Positions 60,705 to 64,000 of a stretch of DNA of 64,000 bases are shown here, piece after piece. The notes beneath the pieces are model-generated. The model saw nothing but the letters and a program-made list of their open reading frames with translations. It made no database searches and was not told the origin of the DNA. This stretch comes from Chamaecyparis obtusa (Eukaryota; Streptophyta; Pinopsida; Cupressales; Cupressaceae), in the NCBI GenBank assembly GCA_027943335.1, contig BSBK01006742.1:1-64000 (forward strand), given 5' to 3'. Within the stretch, counting starts at the first letter, position 1, and every line of letters starts with the position of its first letter. A program made the translations under genes and the position numbers.

Positions 60705-63700
60705 TGTTAGCACCTAGAAAATTTTTCATGGCTTCGTTGTCTTTTCCCTGGTCCCTGCGGTCATTTTTGTGTCCCTAGCCTTGAAACCCTTGCAAAATAT
60801 TCAAAAAACTAGCCATTACGCTTTGAAAACCCTGGCCTTATTCTATTTTTAAGTTACCTTTTTTGGGTCACTTATAATCCTAATCTGCATGTGCTAATTA
60901 AGTCCTTTAAGCTGTTCGACGGTTAGGTTTTCATGTCCGGCGGGGTCCCTTTTAATTTTTCCTAAGTTTCTACCCCTGGTGATTTAATTTTTTCCTATAG
61001 TCCTCTGTGCCTTAACTTTCCTTAAAGCCTAAGTCCTATGCTCTAATTTTTCCTATGGTTTGGCTTTAATATTTTCCTAGGCCCATCTCTGACACCATCT
61101 CCATCAAATGACTGTCGTTAAAATGCAAGTGATGTGTCAGTGGCTTGCGCTTTTGTGATGACCATTGATTATCTTTCATGACATTTCCTTTCTTCACAGA
61201 TGGGTCCATTGCCAGGTAAGCACACATGGTATCTCCCTATGGGCCGAAGGAAATAGTGAAGTGGCGGGGTTGTCAGAATGAACAAAGAAATTGTATGTCT
61301 ATCTGCCAGATTTTGTGACGTGGTGGTCCCTGATTTATTTTAAGTATCCTATGTAGCATGATGGGGTCACGCTCTGTGGTATTGGCTAAGATTCCAGATC
61401 GGCGACTGGCATGTAAGCACATAGAATCTTTTGAGGGCTTGAGATCTTACGCCAGTCATTGATCTATCCTGATGATGCAGTGTTTCAATGAAGTGGGACC
61501 TTTTGACAGGTGTGCACGATTGGGAGTCTCTCATTGGTCCACCTATATTATGATTTGGAAGTTGTGAGTGGGTCCTAGGTTTCCAATTGTCAAAGGGTCT
61601 TGACATCTGCAAAGAATCAATGGTGGGCCTGTCTTCGCAAGGGATGTGTCAAATGTATGAGATTTTGAGATGACCATTGATTCTATTGAGTGATAGCCTT
61701 TTCTTTCAGTGGGTCCACTGCTACGTGTACTTAGTTGGTGAATGGTGATTGGTCTAGGTGTCCTGAGGTGGACTTGTCAGTGGGTCCACCAGTCTCAAGG
61801 AAGTTAATACACTACAAGATCTAACGGTTGTCATGATATCATTGATCGGAGTTGCACGATGGATATGTTAGCGGTATGGTGACAGTTGTCGATCTTCAAT
61901 AAAGGGGAAAGCTTTATGGTGGGTCCTTTGTCAGTGATGACTGAGCGATTGCGGTGAATGATGTGGTGACATGTGGTAGGTTTTCAGGTGGGCCCAAGTG
62001 GGGTCAAAGGGTCTTTGGGTGGTTGGGATAAGTGTTTAGCGGCCAACAAATTTATAAGGGCTTCGCTCATTCACATGAAATAGTGGCGGTTCTCTAAATG
62101 TTTTAGCGGTTCGATGAACAAGTGTTTGTGGAATCACTAAACTTTCTAGTGGATAGACAAAGTGTTTCATGAATTGGCAGTGACCTTTTGTCGCTAGTTC
62201 ACTAAATGTGGGACCGAGGTTATAAGTTTTCTTTGGTCGCCAGGTTGCAGAGTTAAATGGTGGGTTAAGTTTTCATTTCATGAATAGGAAAATCATTGTC
62301 GCATGTTCACTAAGAGTTAACTCTGGGCTATCTAATGAGTTAAAGTCATAAAGCCCATGAAACATGAAGATCTGATGGCCATGACTTAAAGTTGATCGAG
62401 GTTTAAATTTTGACCACCGATTTGCCACAGGCACCATTAACTGACTATTGAAATTCAAATTTGAATTTCTTGAGACATTTCCAATGACAGAAAGGACTGG
62501 TTTTAATTGTTTTAGGGGCCAAATTTGATTTGTTTGGTGGTGCCAGTGGTTACAGTGTGGTCCAGGCTACCTTGATCAATTGTAGGGGGTTTTGTACTAT
62601 GTGGGGATGGATATTTTTGGTGGCTCAAGGTGCTTTGCAGGTCTGATTAGATTGGTTTGTATGGAAAATTGATGATTTTCCTATACTTTTCAGATTTCTT
62701 TCTCATCCTTGAAGATCATCCTTAGATTTGATAGACCTGTACTCAGTTTTCCCTCTAGGAAATTTTTTATTTTGTTGTAATTAGGGTTGGTGTAGTTGTT
62801 GAAACCCTAACCCTAGTTGTCTGAGGCTTGTTGCATCCTATCCCATTTAGGATTCCAAGGTAGCTAGTGGTATATGTGGTTGAAATTTTGATTTGGTAAA
62901 GGTTCCTTTTTGGTTCTATGAAGGGTCCTTTTCCTATAGATTTTCTCTACTTCTCTGCATATAGGGTGTTCTTTTTTCCTTTGTTGGCTCAGAGAATATG
63001 AATGCAAATTGTAATAGCTTGTCTTATGTATGAGATTCAATATATTCCTACGGTTATCGGATTGTCTCCATTTGAGTTTCAGACTTATTGATTGAATCAT
63101 CAAGGGTGTTTCCATCTTTCTATTTACATTTCCTATGTGTTTGCAATAGAGTTGTTTTCACAAAAGCAACTGGGTTTGGGATTGGTTTTCATGTGTGTAT
63201 GAACTAGGGTATAAAAGGTATCTTATGTTTGTCTTCCAGGGGATGCTGGTTAGTGTATTACTTATTTATAGGTCTCTTCTAAGGGGAGGGTTAAAATCCT
63301 TTGAATGGGTGATAACACATTTGGGTACATAGGTGGATTGTTAAAGTATGATCAGGTTGATGGTGTATGTTTGGTGTAAGGTATCAGCATATTAGAATGT
63401 ATTGTTTTCTTGTTTCATAGCTTTCTATTGCAATAGGGTATTTGACTCTGTAGCCCATTGGACAAGGCACTAGTCTATGAGGGACTTAGGGTATCTCAGG
63501 AGTCCTTTCAACCCAACATCAAATCAAATACCTTTCCTTTCCATGTTGGTAGTAGTAGTAGTAGGAGGTCCTTTCTAATCTTCAGACTCATTTTATGCAA
63601 GTAGGGCTATTGCATGTGAATTGGCTTCATTGGGGTGCAAGTTACCTGAAGGGGTTTGAATATTATTCCACAATAATCTATCTACAGGCCTATTGTTTAT

Positions 63701-63884
63701 CTTGAGGTGTCTTGAGTGTGCAGATAAGGCAATACTAGCCTGAGTGATGTGGAGCTCAAAGAAGAAGGAGGATGTTCTTTATCCTCATCAATTGGACTAT
63801 TTTCTTGTCAAACTTGAGTGCCTTCCCTAAGAATCAAGCCCATTTATTGATTCAAGTTTGGTCCTGCAAGGAATAGCTCCAATG
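60705..63884 (+). repeat. Solo LTR related to the LTRs of element A
   Basis: Bounded by a perfect TSD gagtc (60700-60704 and 63885-63889). Starts tgttagcacc and ends gctccaatg. The 5' half is only loosely like the A LTRs, but from about 62500, and especially 63000-63880, it is clearly collinear with 6540-7401 and 23040-23908, including the tRNA-like segment (63444-63514). No internal region or second LTR is present, so it arose by LTR-LTR recombination of a related subfamily member. The last bases read TG in place of the usual CA. Confidence 0.85.
63444..63514 (+). other. tRNA-Arg-like segment in the solo LTR
   Basis: Starts gactctgtagcccattgg. The A-box-like tagcccattgg still fits TRGYNNANNNG although the base differs from the other two copies. 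Same degenerate T-arm side. Confidence 0.35.
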
Positions 63885-63923
63885 GAGTCTATCAATCAGG
63901 ATTTCTTTTTCACATCGCCACTT

Positions 63924-63952
63924 TTTGGCATACCATGATCCTACACATACCC
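63924..63952 (-). repeat. Right terminal inverted repeat
   Basis: Reverse complement of the left repeat at 59763-59791, with two mismatches. The last 48 bases of the window (63953-64000) are AT-rich and hold nothing recognisable. Confidence 0.75.
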
Positions 63953-64000
63953 ATGCATTTTTAAATGAGTAGGTAAAAAATATTACTATTTAATTACCTA

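Larger units (their letters stand above)
59763..63952. mobile_element. DNA-transposon-like unit with terminal inverted repeats, interrupted by a solo LTR
   Basis: The 29 bases at 59763-59791 (gggtatgtgcaggatcatg...) match the reverse complement of 63924-63952 at 27 of 29 positions. Both ends are flanked by atgc (59759-59762 and 63953-63956), possibly a short target duplication. Without the solo LTR and its TSD copy the unit is about 1 kb, too short for a transposase, and it shows no ORF. It contains a roughly 356-bp tandem repeat. I cannot assign a superfamily: the ends are not CACTA and the flanking repeat is short. Confidence 0.65.

Noticed and set aside
59759..63956. CACTA or hAT assignment of the TIR unit
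   Set aside because: Ends do not start CACTA and no 8-bp duplication is visible; only a 4-base atgc match flanks the ends, which may be chance.

Overview
The window is nuclear DNA from a plant with a large, repeat-filled genome. Ty3/gypsy chromoviruses with chromodomains, tRNA-iMet primer-binding sites, an L1-type LINE and one exon of a plant-only LOB-domain (LBD) transcription factor all point that way. Very long LTRs and stacked old insertions suggest a gymnosperm, perhaps a conifer, but this is inference. Apart from the LBD exon, almost everything recognisable is transposon. I see no bacterial, organellar, rRNA or CRISPR feature.

Left block (about 1.5-27.4 kb). An old copia-like element on the minus strand (C) has a tRNA-iMet PBS and a zinc-knuckle gag. 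It was split by element A (4480-23908), which has LTRs of about 2.9 kb and a gag-only interior. A was then split by element B (9094-20854), a young Tekay-like chromovirus. B has 3647-bp LTRs that differ, as far as I could see, at only two bases, and a perfect 5-bp target-site duplication (TSD).

Middle (27.5-32.1 kb). This is low-copy-looking DNA with an unidentified coding remnant (29263-29770) and exon 2 of an LBD gene on the minus strand (31125-31439). Exon 1 is not visible. If the gene is intact, the transposon block to its right lies inside its intron.

Right block (32.1-59.7 kb). One degenerate L1-type LINE on the minus strand is cut into three pieces by two LTR elements, D (32767-38309, TSD aaagc) and E (41781-58548, TSD aggga). 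E contains minus-strand chromovirus F1 (44790-57410, TSD tatgg). F1 contains a second copy of the same family, F2 (45516-51877, TSD atagc), inside its own 3' LTR. E encodes gag and protease followed by an unrelated helical tail and has no reverse transcriptase.

Far right (59.76-63.95 kb). A DNA-transposon-like unit with 29-bp imperfect terminal inverted repeats and a roughly 356-bp tandem repeat was interrupted by a solo LTR (60705-63884) related to the LTRs of A.

Insertion order: B into A into C; F2 into F1 into E into LINE; D into LINE; solo LTR into the TIR unit. Most in-frame stops sit where CAG, CAA, CGA or TGG is expected, which fits decay of methylated cytosines. The least ordinary observations are a tRNA-Arg-like segment conserved in the A-type LTRs, the gag-only or gag-protease-only elements, B's defective pol despite its youth, and the isolated LBD exon.
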